Positions 8,863 through 16,435 are shown, numbered from the stretch's first letter. The stretch is DNA of 49,028 nucleotides from Candidatus Anaeroferrophillus wilburensis (GCA_016934315.1 JAFGSY010000033.1:1-49028); one strand, 5' to 3'. Translations and numbers: made by a program. The notes: generated by a model not told the origin, from the sequence alone.

Positions 8863-10680
8863 CTACCCCCTGAAATACTGAAAAACCCGGTCGGCGGTGG
8901 ACCGGTCGAGAAAACTGCAGGCCTCCAGGGCATCACGCTCCGCCGCAGCGACTCCCTTAAAGCTGCCAAAGGTTTCCAGCAGTCGGCGGGCCCTTACGGC
9001 ACCGATGCCGGGAATCTCCAGCAGGGCAGTGTCAGTAAGCTGCTTTCGACTGCACTGCCGATGGTAGCTGATGGCAAACCGGTGGGCTTCATCGCGAATT
9101 TGCTGCAGCAGCAGGTAGGCTCCCGAATGGGGATGCAGAACCAGGGGATTTTTGCGGCCCGGCAAAAAAAAGCTGTCCGCCGCCGACCGTGATTTTCGCC
9201 CCAGGTCGTCGCGTCCTTTGGCAATCGCCACCACCGGCATGGTGACCCCCAGCCGGTCAAGGGCCTGGGAAACCACCGACAACTGACCTTTGCCACCGTC
9301 AATCAACAGCAGATCTGGTTTTGCCGTCTCCGCCGACGGCGCAAAGCGCCGGTCGATGACCGCCCGCATCATGGCATAGTCATCGGGGCCGGGGATATGG
9401 TCAAGCCGGTAGCGGCGATAGGCGTCCTTGCAGGGCCGGCCGTTGACAAAGGTCACCAGGCTGGCTACCGGAAAACGATCCTGGAAATTGGAGATATCAA
9501 TACACTCAATGATCTCCAGCTCTTTCTGCAGTCCCACTTTGCGGCCCAGTCCTGCCAACACCTGCTGCATGTCCGTTGATGTTTGATGCTGCTGACGGAA
9601 AAATGTTTGGGCGTTTTCAGACGCCATGGCCAGCAGTCCGGCTTTGCGGCCGCGCACCGGCACCTGGAGCCTGACGCCGCGGCCCCGCAAGGTGGAAAGC
9701 CACTGTTCCAGCAGTTCCTGCCGATCAGCACCCTGGGGCACCAGAATTGTCGGCGGTGGCACCCGATCTTCATGGTAGTAGCGCTGGACAAAGGCGGCGA
9801 TCAGCTCCCTGCGGTAGCCGGCAAAGCGAAAAAAGGCAAAGGGCCGGCCGCCAACCACATTTCCCTGGCGGATACGAAGCAGGTAGACGGCAAACCCCTG
9901 TTCCTCGTCACCGGCAATGCCGATAACATCCAAATCCTCGCCGGCACCGCTGTCGATTTTCTGGCTCATCATGACCTGTCGCAGGGCCAGAATGGTATCC
10001 CGCACCCGGGCAGCCTCTTCAAAACGCTGGCCGGCGGCCAATGCGGACATCTCTTTTTCCAGCCCGGCAACCACCTGCGGTCCCTTGCCCTTGAGGAACA
10101 ACACAGCTTGGTCAACCTGCCGACGGTACTGCTGCTGGTCAACCTGTCGGCAGCAAGGTGCTTGGCAGAGGTTCATCTGGTGATTGAGACAGGGCCGTGA
10201 GCGGTTGCCGAACTGACGGTTGGCACAGCGGCGCAGGCGAAAGTGTTTTTGCAGCACAGCCAGCGTCTGGCGCAAGGCACCGGCCGACGGGTAGGGACCA
10301 AAATACAGGGCCCCGTCCCGCCGCCGCCGGCGGACTATTTCCAGCCGGGGATAGGAATGCCCCACATCAAGACGCACGTAGGGATAGTTCTTGTCATCCT
10401 TGAGATCAACGTTGTAAGTGGGCCGGTATTTCTTGATCAGGTTGTTTTCGAGGATCAGGGCATCTAGTTCGCTGGCAGTGACGATCACCTCCAGATCATG
10501 GACCCGCTGCACCAGGGCTCTGACCTTGGCCGGCTTCCGCGACCCGGAAAAATAGGACTGCACCCTTTTCTTCAGCGCCACCGCCTTGCCGACATATATC
10601 ACCTCACCGCCCGCACCCTTCATCAGGTAGACGCCGGGGGACAAGGGCAAAGCGGTGATTGTTTCCTGCAGGGAATTCAT
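8863..10680 (-). CDS. uvrC: Excinuclease ABC subunit C
   Basis: UvrC makes the two incisions around damaged bases in nucleotide excision repair with UvrA and UvrB. The 605-residue protein shows the N-terminal GIY-YIG nuclease (PGVYLMK...VIYVGKA), a central cysteine-containing region, a UvrB-binding UVR motif near 205-240, the RNase H-like endonuclease half (IECIDISNFQ, LLIDGGKGQL) and C-terminal helix-hairpin-helix motifs (LLEIPGIGAVRARRLLETFGS). The ATG at 10680 lies one base after the stop of rarA, so the two are coupled. An open extension upstream to 10860 reads through rarA in another frame and is not coding. Confidence 0.96.
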   Translation of the reverse strand: MNSLQETITALPLSPGVYLMKGAGGEVIYVGKAVALKKRVQSYFSGSRKPAKVRALVQRVHDLEVIVTASELDALILENNLIKKYRPTYNVDLKDDKNYPYVRLDVGHSYPRLEIVRRRRRDGALYFGPYPSAGALRQTLAVLQKHFRLRRCANRQFGNRSRPCLNHQMNLCQAPCCRQVDQQQYRRQVDQAVLFLKGKGPQVVAGLEKEMSALAAGQRFEEAARVRDTILALRQVMMSQKIDSGAGEDLDVIGIAGDEEQGFAVYLLRIRQGNVVGGRPFAFFRFAGYRRELIAAFVQRYYHEDRVPPPTILVPQGADRQELLEQWLSTLRGRGVRLQVPVRGRKAGLLAMASENAQTFFRQQHQTSTDMQQVLAGLGRKVGLQKELEIIECIDISNFQDRFPVASLVTFVNGRPCKDAYRRYRLDHIPGPDDYAMMRAVIDRRFAPSAETAKPDLLLIDGGKGQLSVVSQALDRLGVTMPVVAIAKGRDDLGRKSRSAADSFFLPGRKNPLVLHPHSGAYLLLQQIRDEAHRFAISYHRQCSRKQLTDTALLEIPGIGAVRARRLLETFGSFKGVAAAERDALEACSFLDRSTADRVFQYFRG

Positions 10681-10681
10681 C

Positions 10682-11992
10682 TCAGCGAGCTTTTTTCCTT
10701 GCCAGCCGCTCCTGCAAACGGGCGGTGATCGTTTCCTCAAATCCCTGCCGGCCCGGCCGGTAAAAATGCCGCTCCCGCAGCCCCTCCGGCAGACATTCCA
10801 GCAGCGGCCCGCCGCTCTCGGCAGCCCGATGAGGATTGACATAACCCTTGCCGTAGTCAAGCTTTTTCATCAGCTTGGTGGGCGCATTGCGAACCTGAAG
10901 GGGAACCGGCAGCGAACCAGTCTGCTCAATCTCCCGCCGCACCCGTTTCACCGCCAGATAGATGGCATCACTTTTAGGTGAGACTGCCAGGTAGACCGCC
11001 GCCTGCATCAGCGACAACTCACCCTCCGGCGACCCCAGCACCTCGTAAGCCTGCCGGGCATTGATGGCCATCTGCAATGCCTGGGGAGCGGCGTTGCCGA
11101 TATCCTCGCTGGCAAAGCGGATCATCCGGCGGGCGCAGTAGAGGGGATCCTCGCCAGCTTCAAGCATTCGGCCAAGCCAGTACAACACCGCATCAGGGTC
11201 GCCGGCCCGCATGCTCTTGATGAAAGCGGAGATATGGTTGTAGTGCTCCTCACCGCTTTTATCATAGGTCAGGTAGCGGTCCGCCAGAAACGGCTGCACC
11301 TCGTCCCAGGTTATGGCCTGGTCACGGCTTTCTCGATGGAGCACCACGGTTTCCAACAAATTCAAAGCCCGCCTGGCATCCCCCTGGGCGTAGGCAGCCA
11401 GGGTGGGCAGTACATCATCGGCCACCACCAGCGAATAGTCCGCTTCCGTCGCCAGCAGCGCCAGGCCGCGCTGCAGAACAGTTTCGAGGTCGTCATCAGT
11501 GAGTGGTTTGAGGACAATAACCCGGGATCGTGACAGCAGGGGGGTGATAACGGAAAATGAGGGGTTTTCGGTGGTCGCCCCCAAGAGGATCAGCACCCCC
11601 TCCTCAACCGGCCCCAGAAGAATATCCTGCTGCGCCCGGTTGAAACGGTGAATTTCATCGAGAAAGAGGACGGTCTTACGGCCTTCCTGGAGGTTTTCCC
11701 GAGCCTGGGCGCTGATTTTCTTGATGTCGCCGACCCCGGCAGTCACCGCCGACAGATGGTAGAAATCAGCCCCGACGCTGCGGGCCAATACCATGGCCAG
11801 AGTTGTCTTGCCGCAGCCGGGGCCGCCCCAGAAGATCATCGAGGGCAATTGCCCGGCCTCAAAGAAGCGGCGGATAATCCCCCCCGGACCAAGGAGGTGA
11901 CGCTGTCCCACCAACTCATCAAAGGTCCGGGGCCGGGCCCGATGGGCCAGGGGTGCCAGCGATTCATGCTGCTGTGTAATACTATCAGCCAT
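10682..11992 (-). CDS. rarA: Replication-associated recombination protein A (AAA+ ATPase)
   Basis: RarA/MgsA is a clamp-loader-like ATPase acting at stalled replication forks. The 436-residue protein has RPRTFDELVGQ at the N-terminus, Walker A GGPGCGKTT, Walker B LFLDEIHRFN, a sensor GATTENPSF, and the RarA-specific C-terminal tetramerisation domain ending with YKxxNPH-like and FYRPGRQGFE segments. The ATG at 11992 gives the usual N-terminus, with AGG 9 bases upstream. It shares a transcription unit with uvrC, joining two DNA-repair functions. Confidence 0.95.
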   Translation of the reverse strand: MADSITQQHESLAPLAHRARPRTFDELVGQRHLLGPGGIIRRFFEAGQLPSMIFWGGPGCGKTTLAMVLARSVGADFYHLSAVTAGVGDIKKISAQARENLQEGRKTVLFLDEIHRFNRAQQDILLGPVEEGVLILLGATTENPSFSVITPLLSRSRVIVLKPLTDDDLETVLQRGLALLATEADYSLVVADDVLPTLAAYAQGDARRALNLLETVVLHRESRDQAITWDEVQPFLADRYLTYDKSGEEHYNHISAFIKSMRAGDPDAVLYWLGRMLEAGEDPLYCARRMIRFASEDIGNAAPQALQMAINARQAYEVLGSPEGELSLMQAAVYLAVSPKSDAIYLAVKRVRREIEQTGSLPVPLQVRNAPTKLMKKLDYGKGYVNPHRAAESGGPLLECLPEGLRERHFYRPGRQGFEETITARLQERLARKKAR

Positions 11993-12202
11993 GGAAGAAA
12001 CCTGTGGATTGACGTTTGCAAAAGCTAACAACGGAGCACTTTTACAACGATTATTCCACAAAGCTGTCGGGAAGGCAACCGCTAATGGCACCCTGACAAC
12101 TGCCGCTTTACCCTTGACTTGCCGCTCTTGAGCCGCTAATCTGATGATCGAAAGTCAACCATGATCAGTACCTTTAACAACCTCAGCTTTTCGGAGGCCG
12201 GC

Positions 12203-12736
12203 ATGGCGGAAAACAACCAGGTACTTCAGACAATCGCCCAGCGGCGCAGCGTCCGCAGATTCGCTCAGCAAACGGTTTCCGACCAGCAGATCGACATTCT
12301 GCTGGAAGCCGGACGGTTGTCACCCTCAGGTCTCAACAACCAGCCCTGGCGGTTTGCCGTGGTCAGGCAGCAGGAATTGAAAACCAAATTCGCTCAGCTG
12401 ACCAACTACCAGGCGATTATCACCAGTGCGCCGGTCCTGGTGGTCGTCCTGCTGGACACCACCTCCCTCTACCACCGGGAAAAAGATATTCAGTCGGTGG
12501 GCGCCTGCCTGCAGAATATCCTTCTGGCAGCCCACAGTCTCCAGCTGGGGGCGGTCTGGCTGGGGGAGATCCTCAAAAACGGACCGCAGGTGGTCGAGCT
12601 GCTCCAATTGCCGGCTCAGTATGAACTGATGGCGGTAGTGGCCGTCGGCCACCCGGCCCCTGACTATCAGCCAAAGCCGGCTGTTCGCAAACCATTGGCT
12701 GATTTGATCCTCTACCGGGATCCCTGCGATGGCTGA
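12203..12736 (+). CDS. Nitroreductase family protein (FMN-dependent)
   Basis: A 177-residue flavoprotein of the nitroreductase superfamily. The N-terminal RRSVRRF phosphate-binding motif, the SGLNNQPWRF segment, and the C-terminal VAVGHP motif are typical. Members reduce nitro compounds, quinones or enones with NAD(P)H; the substrate here is unknown. The ATG at 12203 is preceded by GGAGG with 5 bases between. The stop overlaps the next gene by 8 bases. The gene is divergent from rarA, with about 210 bases between. Confidence 0.9.
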   Translation: MAENNQVLQTIAQRRSVRRFAQQTVSDQQIDILLEAGRLSPSGLNNQPWRFAVVRQQELKTKFAQLTNYQAIITSAPVLVVVLLDTTSLYHREKDIQSVGACLQNILLAAHSLQLGAVWLGEILKNGPQVVELLQLPAQYELMAVVAVGHPAPDYQPKPAVRKPLADLILYRDPCDG

Positions 12737-13139
12737 AGACTCGCTGCTCAAATCAGGCTATTTCCAGGTCACTCCGGCTTCCGCTTCGCCGGCCACCACC
12801 TTGGCTGAGCGAGGGCGCAGCAAAATCGTCAGCCGGCGCCTCAACTCCCGCGGTTCCCGGGGAAAATCATCATCCATTCTCTCCCGGCGCGAACTCTACC
12901 AAGAGATCATTCGCCTGCTGGACCAGCTCAGCCATCACCTGAGAGAACAGGGCAGAGAGATTAACTTCACCTTCTTGGAAGTCCCCGGCGGTTATCAGCT
13001 GCGGGCCTATGACTGCAGCACCAACCAGCAGCTCTGCCAGCTGATGAGCGAACGCTTCCTGCACTCCCCCGAGCGGCTGCAGAAACTGGTACTGGAGGCA
13101 ATCAGCGGCATGGGAACCTTATTCGACGCCAGCATCTAA
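12729..13139 (+). CDS. Hypothetical protein, weakly FlaG-like
   Basis: A 136-residue protein with a basic, low-complexity N-terminal half and a structured C-terminal half from about residue 60. The second half has the shape of FlaG-type proteins: a helix, then a strand INFTFLEVPGGYQLRAYD, then a helix and GTLFD near the end. I do not recognise the family with confidence and no flagellar gene is nearby. It is translationally coupled to the nitroreductase, overlapping it by 8 bases, and is the last gene before the tRNA. Confidence 0.65.
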   Translation: MAEDSLLKSGYFQVTPASASPATTLAERGRSKIVSRRLNSRGSRGKSSSILSRRELYQEIIRLLDQLSHHLREQGREINFTFLEVPGGYQLRAYDCSTNQQLCQLMSERFLHSPERLQKLVLEAISGMGTLFDASI

Positions 13140-13201
13140 AGCCTTTTTTGTCACAGCTAAAAACAACCCACAAACCCTGGCTTGCCGACCGGAGAAAAAT
13201 A

Positions 13202-13231
13202 TTGACAAAGATCAACCGGATAGTTTATGAA
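13202..13231 (+). promoter_or_regulatory. Candidate promoter of tRNA-Leu
   Basis: TTGACA (13202-13207) is followed after 18 bases by TATGAA (13226-13231), or after 17 by TTTATG. It ends 11 bases before the tRNA, a typical distance. Confidence 0.5.
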
Positions 13232-13242
13232 CGGCCCTACAT

Positions 13243-13329
13243 GCCGAAGTGGTGGAACTGGTAGACACGCCATCTTGAGGGGGTGGTGGGCTAACGCTCG
13301 TGGGGGTTCGAGTCCCCCCTTCGGCACCA
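13243..13329 (+). tRNA. tRNA-Leu (anticodon GAG)
   Basis: An 87-base class II tRNA folds by hand. The acceptor stem is GCCGAAG/CTTCGGC. The anticodon stem CCATC/GGTGG encloses the loop TTGAGGG, giving anticodon GAG, which reads CUC and CUU leucine codons. A long variable arm (around GGGCTAACGCTC) is typical of tRNA-Leu, and the T arm is GGGGG TTCGAGT CCCCC. The discriminator A and CCA are encoded. The 3' end has served as an integration site (see the repeat and integrase fragment that follow). Confidence 0.96.
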
Positions 13330-13340
13330 TCGAACGATAA
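13325..13340 (+). repeat. Putative attL: repeat copy at the tRNA-Leu 3' end
   Basis: CACCATCGAACGATAA begins in the last base pair of the tRNA acceptor stem and runs past CCA. A second copy with one mismatch lies at 14283-14298. A direct repeat that starts at a tRNA 3' end and brackets an integrase gene is the usual signature of an integrated element. Confidence 0.55.
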
Positions 13341-13341
13341 C

Positions 13342-13363
13342 CTCTTGATAAAAAGAGTTTTTT
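13342..13363 (+). terminator. Weak terminator after tRNA-Leu
   Basis: A 5-bp stem CTCTT/AAGAG (13342-13346 and 13353-13357) is followed by six T. It is short, but well placed 12 bases after the tRNA. Confidence 0.45.
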
Positions 13364-13390
13364 CCTTAAATCAAGCCTTTCTCAATGATT

Positions 13391-13411
13391 TGTGTACCAA
13401 TTTGGTACACA
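13391..13411. promoter_or_regulatory. Perfect 21-bp palindrome before integrase fragment
   Basis: TGTGTACCAA and its exact complement TTGGTACACA are separated by a single T. The element lies 20 bases before the integrase start and just before its AGGAGG ribosome binding site. It may be an operator for the integrase gene, or an arm/core site used by the recombinase. Confidence 0.6.
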
Positions 13412-13430
13412 GATTGAGGAGGCTTTTTTT

Positions 13431-13709
13431 ATGCCCAGGGGCAAACACTTGCAGGTCAGAAGTAATGGATACTGCTATTTCTGTCTTCGCATCCCTTCTG
13501 ATGTAGCTCAATACTTCCCCAAGGCAGAACTAAAGAAATCACTCCGAACAAAGAACAAGCGGCTTGCATCTTCATTAGTCAAGTTCTTTGCCCAAAAACC
13601 ACCAAACCATCCACTGGTTAACGATCGATCTTTAGTTTCACTGCCTGACTGGAAGTTTGAGGTGGGCAGAAGGCATCTTCTTATTAAAACAAGGAAAGGA
13701 ATCCCAACA
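13431..13709 (+). pseudogene. Truncated tyrosine-recombinase (integrase) N-terminus
   Basis: From the ATG at 13431, behind AGGAGG, about 53 residues match the start of phage-type integrases: MPRGKHLQVRSNGYCYF, an IPSDVAQYFP segment, and LKKSLRTKNKRLASSL. This is the arm-binding/SAM-like N-terminal domain. The core-binding and catalytic domains (R...HxxR...Y) are missing. The frame stays open through about 40 unrelated residues and runs without a stop into the next gene. The position directly after tRNA-Leu and inside a direct repeat supports a decayed integrase of an excised or shrunken island. Confidence 0.72.
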
Positions 13710-14015
13710 ATGATAGATGTAATTGCGTCGATCCAGATTAAAGAGGGTAGATTGTCCGAATTCCTGAAAATCTTCAAAGCTAATGTTCCCAAGGTTTTGC
13801 AAGAGAAGGGATGTTTGGCCTATGCTCCAACCATTGATCTGCCTACAGGTTTACCTGTCCAGGAGATGAACAAAAATATTGTCACGATCATCGAGAAATG
13901 GGAAAGTTTAGAGGCTTTGCAGACCCACCTGACAGCCCCGCACATGATTGCGTATAAAGAAGCAGTTAGGAACATCGTTGATAAAACGTCAATTAAAGTG
14001 CTGAAGGAAGTGTAA
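13710..14015 (+). CDS. Antibiotic biosynthesis monooxygenase (ABM/YgiN-like) domain protein
   Basis: A 101-residue single-domain protein of the dimeric alpha/beta-barrel ABM family. It has IASIQIKEGRLSEFLKIF at the N-terminus, CLAYAPTID in the middle, and IIEKWESLEALQTHLTAPH, the conserved E-W...H..H motif near the end. Relatives include the quinol monooxygenase YgiN, and many lack a known substrate. The ATG at 13710 has its own AAAGGA 9 bases before it. It shares its reading frame with the preceding integrase fragment, so an automatic caller would fuse them into one 195-residue protein starting at 13431. I think that fusion is an accident of decay. Confidence 0.8.
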   Translation: MIDVIASIQIKEGRLSEFLKIFKANVPKVLQEKGCLAYAPTIDLPTGLPVQEMNKNIVTIIEKWESLEALQTHLTAPHMIAYKEAVRNIVDKTSIKVLKEV

Positions 14016-14569
14016 TCAGTTATTTCTGGTTGGCAAATGTACGATGAAGGTTAAATTTGTGGTCTGGCCTTGTGGTTGAGATTGATAGTACAATATCTTA
14101 TTTTTATCCACCTCTCAGGGTTAAAATGTTCTGCAATTATTTGCATTCACAGGGCTAGAACTTCTTTACCGATTCAATGGTTGGATGCATAGAGGGTGCA
14201 AACATCGGCAGAAAATCGGTGTCTTACCTTACAAAATATTTCTATTTTAACTGCTTACAGCAACTACCTGCCCCCTCATCCACACCATCTAACGATAAAA
14301 CTCTAAAACCTTGGGGTTTCAAACTTTCTTTTTTTCAGCAACACACATGTTTCCAGACAACTTATCCTTCCACGACCATTCTGACGTTTATCAACCAAGC
14401 CTGAAATAGCCAAAAACCTTCGCAATATTTCAACCATTGCCAGCAGGGATTGCCCTTTTGTCGAACCTCATGATTTTGACAGAGAAATAAAGCTGTGTTA
14501 GATTGTGTATATTACAGGTGTAATTATCTTTCAGAAGGTTTTGGAACTCAATGGGAAAGACGAGCCTAT
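14016..14569. other. Intergenic region without a recognisable gene
   Basis: About 550 A+T-rich bases after the ABM gene. It contains the attR-like repeat at 14283-14298 and otherwise no convincing coding sequence. An open frame at 14177-14404 has no ribosome binding site and no plausible protein character. The composition fits decayed island DNA. Confidence 0.55.
14283..14298 (+). repeat. Putative attR: second copy of the tRNA-end repeat
   Basis: CACCATCTAACGATAA differs at one base from the copy at 13325-13340. The two enclose 942 bases holding the integrase fragment and the ABM gene, consistent with the far end of a much reduced island. Confidence 0.5.
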
Positions 14570-14594
14570 AGGCTGCTGAATCATTCTGCAGCCT
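14570..14594 (+). other. Hairpin in the leader of the molbindin gene
   Basis: AGGCTGC (14570-14576) pairs with GCAGCCT (14588-14594). The 5' arm also belongs to a 12-base palindrome AGCCTATAGGCT just upstream, so alternative pairings exist. The element lies about 30 bases before the start of the molybdate-binding gene. Regulation by it is possible, but I could not match it to a known riboswitch. Confidence 0.4.
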
Positions 14595-14624
14595 GCACAG
14601 GACTAGACAAAGGGGGGGGATACG

Positions 14625-14834
14625 ATGAAATTGAGCGCACGGAATGTTATCAAGGGAACCATTAAGGCAATTGAAATTGGTGCGGTTAATGTGGAAGTGG
14701 ACGTCGAAGTTGCTCCAGGACTGGAAATGACCTCGATAATAACGAAAAAATCGTGTGAGAATCTTGGCCTTGCGGTCGGCAAGGAAGCATATCTGGTTGT
14801 CAAAGCGTCAAATGTGATGATCGGCACGGAATAA
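14625..14834 (+). CDS. mop: Molbindin (Mop/TOBE-domain molybdate-binding protein)
   Basis: A 69-residue single Mop domain: the N-terminal KLSARNVIKGTIKAIEIGAVN motif and the C-terminal AYLVVKASNVMIG are characteristic. These proteins form hexamers that bind molybdate or tungstate in the cytoplasm and buffer its level. The ATG at 14625 follows a run of eight G (14612-14619) that serves as an unusual ribosome binding site. No modABC transporter is adjacent. A strong hairpin follows the gene. Confidence 0.93.
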   Translation: MKLSARNVIKGTIKAIEIGAVNVEVDVEVAPGLEMTSIITKKSCENLGLAVGKEAYLVVKASNVMIGTE

Positions 14835-14866
14835 CCACATTACCGATAATCATAGAGGGAAAAGAT

Positions 14867-14906
14867 GACAAGAGGCTGAAATCCACAAAGGTTTCAGCCT
14901 CTTGTC
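14867..14906 (+). terminator. Strong hairpin after molbindin gene
   Basis: A perfect 15-bp stem (14867-14881 with 14892-14906; GACAAGAGGCTGAAA and its complement) with a 10-base loop. Only ATTT follows on the plus strand and ATC on the minus strand, so it lacks a strong T tract. It is probably a bidirectional terminator between the convergent genes. Confidence 0.65.
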
Positions 14907-14939
14907 ATTTACTGCCATAGTCTGTAGCAATCATGCAAG

Positions 14940-15083
14940 CTATTGCTTATTAACCCACTTCTGATTCCGAACCACTGATCCTTTTCCCTTGCTGCCATGA
15001 TTTTTGTCGCCGCCGGCAAAAGCAGGAACCGTTATTAATGCTGCAAAGCCAATGATACACATCATGATAATAACTTTTTTCAC
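14940..15083 (-). CDS. Small exported protein, 47 residues, GTG start
   Basis: From a GTG at 15083, with a perfect AGGAGG 6 bases upstream, there is a 47-residue open frame. The first ~24 residues are a clear signal peptide: MKK, a hydrophobic core, then PAFAGG with a cleavage site after AFA. The mature part is only about 24 residues, hydrophilic and basic, rich in Gly, Lys and Asn. I do not know a family. It is easily missed because a longer, less plausible frame overlaps it. It lies 77 bases downstream of another small exported protein on the same strand. Confidence 0.7.
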   Translation of the reverse strand: MKKVIIMMCIIGFAALITVPAFAGGDKNHGSKGKGSVVRNQKWVNKQ

Positions 15084-15160
15084 GTTGCACCTCCTGTTTT
15101 ACGTTTAAGTATGAACAATACCAAGAACAGCAGAAAGATAATGGATTGACATAAGTCCCC

Positions 15161-15496
15161 CTACCAGCGCACCACAATGGAAACCAAACTCACTTCCAAG
15201 CCATCGACTAGCAGGTCTTCCCGGCATGAAACCATGGGAACCTCACATTCCGGCCGACTGTTGAGCGGACCAAGCCCATAGAAACATACAGCTTGCAGCT
15301 TTTCAGCATCAAGCGCCAGTCGCTGCCGGCCATTGTTTTCCTCAGCTGCGCAGCCTTCCTGATCACCTGCCTCGGCGGCAACGGCAGTGTTCAGCACCAG
15401 CTGACCGGGGTCCTGATCGGCAGCTGCCGGCCAGGCAAACAGGCACACGAATGCGGCAATCCATGCAACCGTCAACCATGATATCGTCCTGTTCAT
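15161..15496 (-). CDS. Small exported protein of unknown function
   Basis: A 111-residue protein with a signal peptide (MNRTISWLTVAWIAAFVCLFAWPAAA, cleavage after the final Ala). The mature part is acidic and contains four cysteines (EGCAAEEN, AVCFYG, PECEVP, VSCRED), which could form two disulfides in the periplasm. The ATG at 15496 has GGAGG 8 bases before it. I do not recognise the family. The next gene on this strand is the 47-residue exported protein, so they may be co-transcribed. Confidence 0.7.
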   Translation of the reverse strand: MNRTISWLTVAWIAAFVCLFAWPAAADQDPGQLVLNTAVAAEAGDQEGCAAEENNGRQRLALDAEKLQAVCFYGLGPLNSRPECEVPMVSCREDLLVDGLEVSLVSIVVRW

Positions 15497-15505
15497 GCCT
15501 TTCAC

Positions 15506-15896
15506 CTCCCACTGTCTTTTAGGGCACCCTTTGCCTCTGCTCTGCTGTATAGTCTATCAAGTTCCATGCCACCATCATGATTTCCGAGCTTTTAACTGAG
15601 AAATACAATAGTTATCAAGGGTTAGGAATGACAGCCGTCTCCTTCCAAGAATGATCCACCCATTCACCATGTAACCAATCCACTAACAATCCAGACGAAT
15701 AATACATATCTGTAATGAAGCCGGCGCCGTGAAGATCACACCAATGACTTGCCCGACCAGGCAATAAACGCTGGTTGCACCGGAAAGGAAATAATGACTG
15801 CTTTACCAGGGTGATGGAGGAAAAAAATGGCAGAAGAGAATGAAAGCGGACATTGGCAGTTTTTGTAAAGGGAACTGATGCAAGGTAGTGGCTGGT
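15506..15896. other. Intergenic region, nothing recognised
   Basis: About 390 bases between the arfB stop and the exported-protein gene, both on the minus strand. It should hold the promoter of the latter. I see no gene, terminator or repeat that I can support. Confidence 0.5.
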
Positions 15897-16310
15897 CTAC
15901 TCTTCGACCTTGCCCCGCAACTCCTTTACCCGGGAGCGGATGCTTTTGCCAGCCAGCCGTTTTTCCCGGGAGCTGCGGGTGGGTTTCGTTGGCCGGCGCC
16001 GCTTGGGCACCACTGCCGCCTTTTCCAGAAGAGCCTGGAAGCGCAGCAGGGCGTCTTCCCGGTTTTTCTCCTGGGAGCGAAACCGCTGGGCCTTGACGAC
16101 AATAACGCCGTCTTTGGTAATCCGGCTGTCCTTCAGCTGCAGCAACCGCTCTTTGTAGAACTCCGGCAGCGAGGAAGGGACAATGGCAAACCGAAGGTGG
16201 ACGGCCGACGAAACCTTGTTGACATTCTGCCCGCCGGCTCCCTGGGCGCGGATTGCCCGGATCTCGATCTCGTCCTCGGGGATGGTTATACCGTTGGCAA
16301 GCTGCACCAT
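15897..16310 (-). CDS. arfB: Alternative ribosome-rescue factor / peptidyl-tRNA hydrolase
   Basis: ArfB (YaeJ) enters stalled ribosomes that lack a codon in the A site and hydrolyses the peptidyl-tRNA. The 137-residue protein has the class I release-factor core with GGQ (G26-Q28 in RAQGAGGQNVNKVSSAVHLRF) and, as expected for ArfB, a long basic C-terminal tail (KRRRPTKPTRSSREKRLAGK) that probes the mRNA channel. It lacks the codon-recognition domain of RF1/RF2. The ATG at 16310 has GGTGGA about 10 bases before it; an in-frame GTG at 16325 is an alternative. Confidence 0.93.
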   Translation of the reverse strand: MVQLANGITIPEDEIEIRAIRAQGAGGQNVNKVSSAVHLRFAIVPSSLPEFYKERLLQLKDSRITKDGVIVVKAQRFRSQEKNREDALLRFQALLEKAAVVPKRRRPTKPTRSSREKRLAGKSIRSRVKELRGKVEE

Positions 16311-16435
16311 GACGTGTGTCTCCACCTTTCAGTCCCTGCCTGTTTACCATCATGTATGGAGCAGCGGCGGGCAATTGTCAAGGCATAGGCAGAACCAGCA
16401 GCCCATCAAACATGAATTTTTCTGCCACATTGTCC

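Noticed and set aside
14177-14404. Open frame of 75 codons on the plus strand after the island remnant
   Set aside because: No ribosome binding site, low-complexity composition, and it contains the attR-like repeat. It looks like chance in non-coding DNA.
14950-15177. A 75-codon minus-strand frame overlapping the 47-residue exported protein
   Set aside because: The overlapping 47-codon frame has a perfect ribosome binding site and a signal peptide. The longer frame has neither and is rich in Cys, Ser and Trp without pattern.
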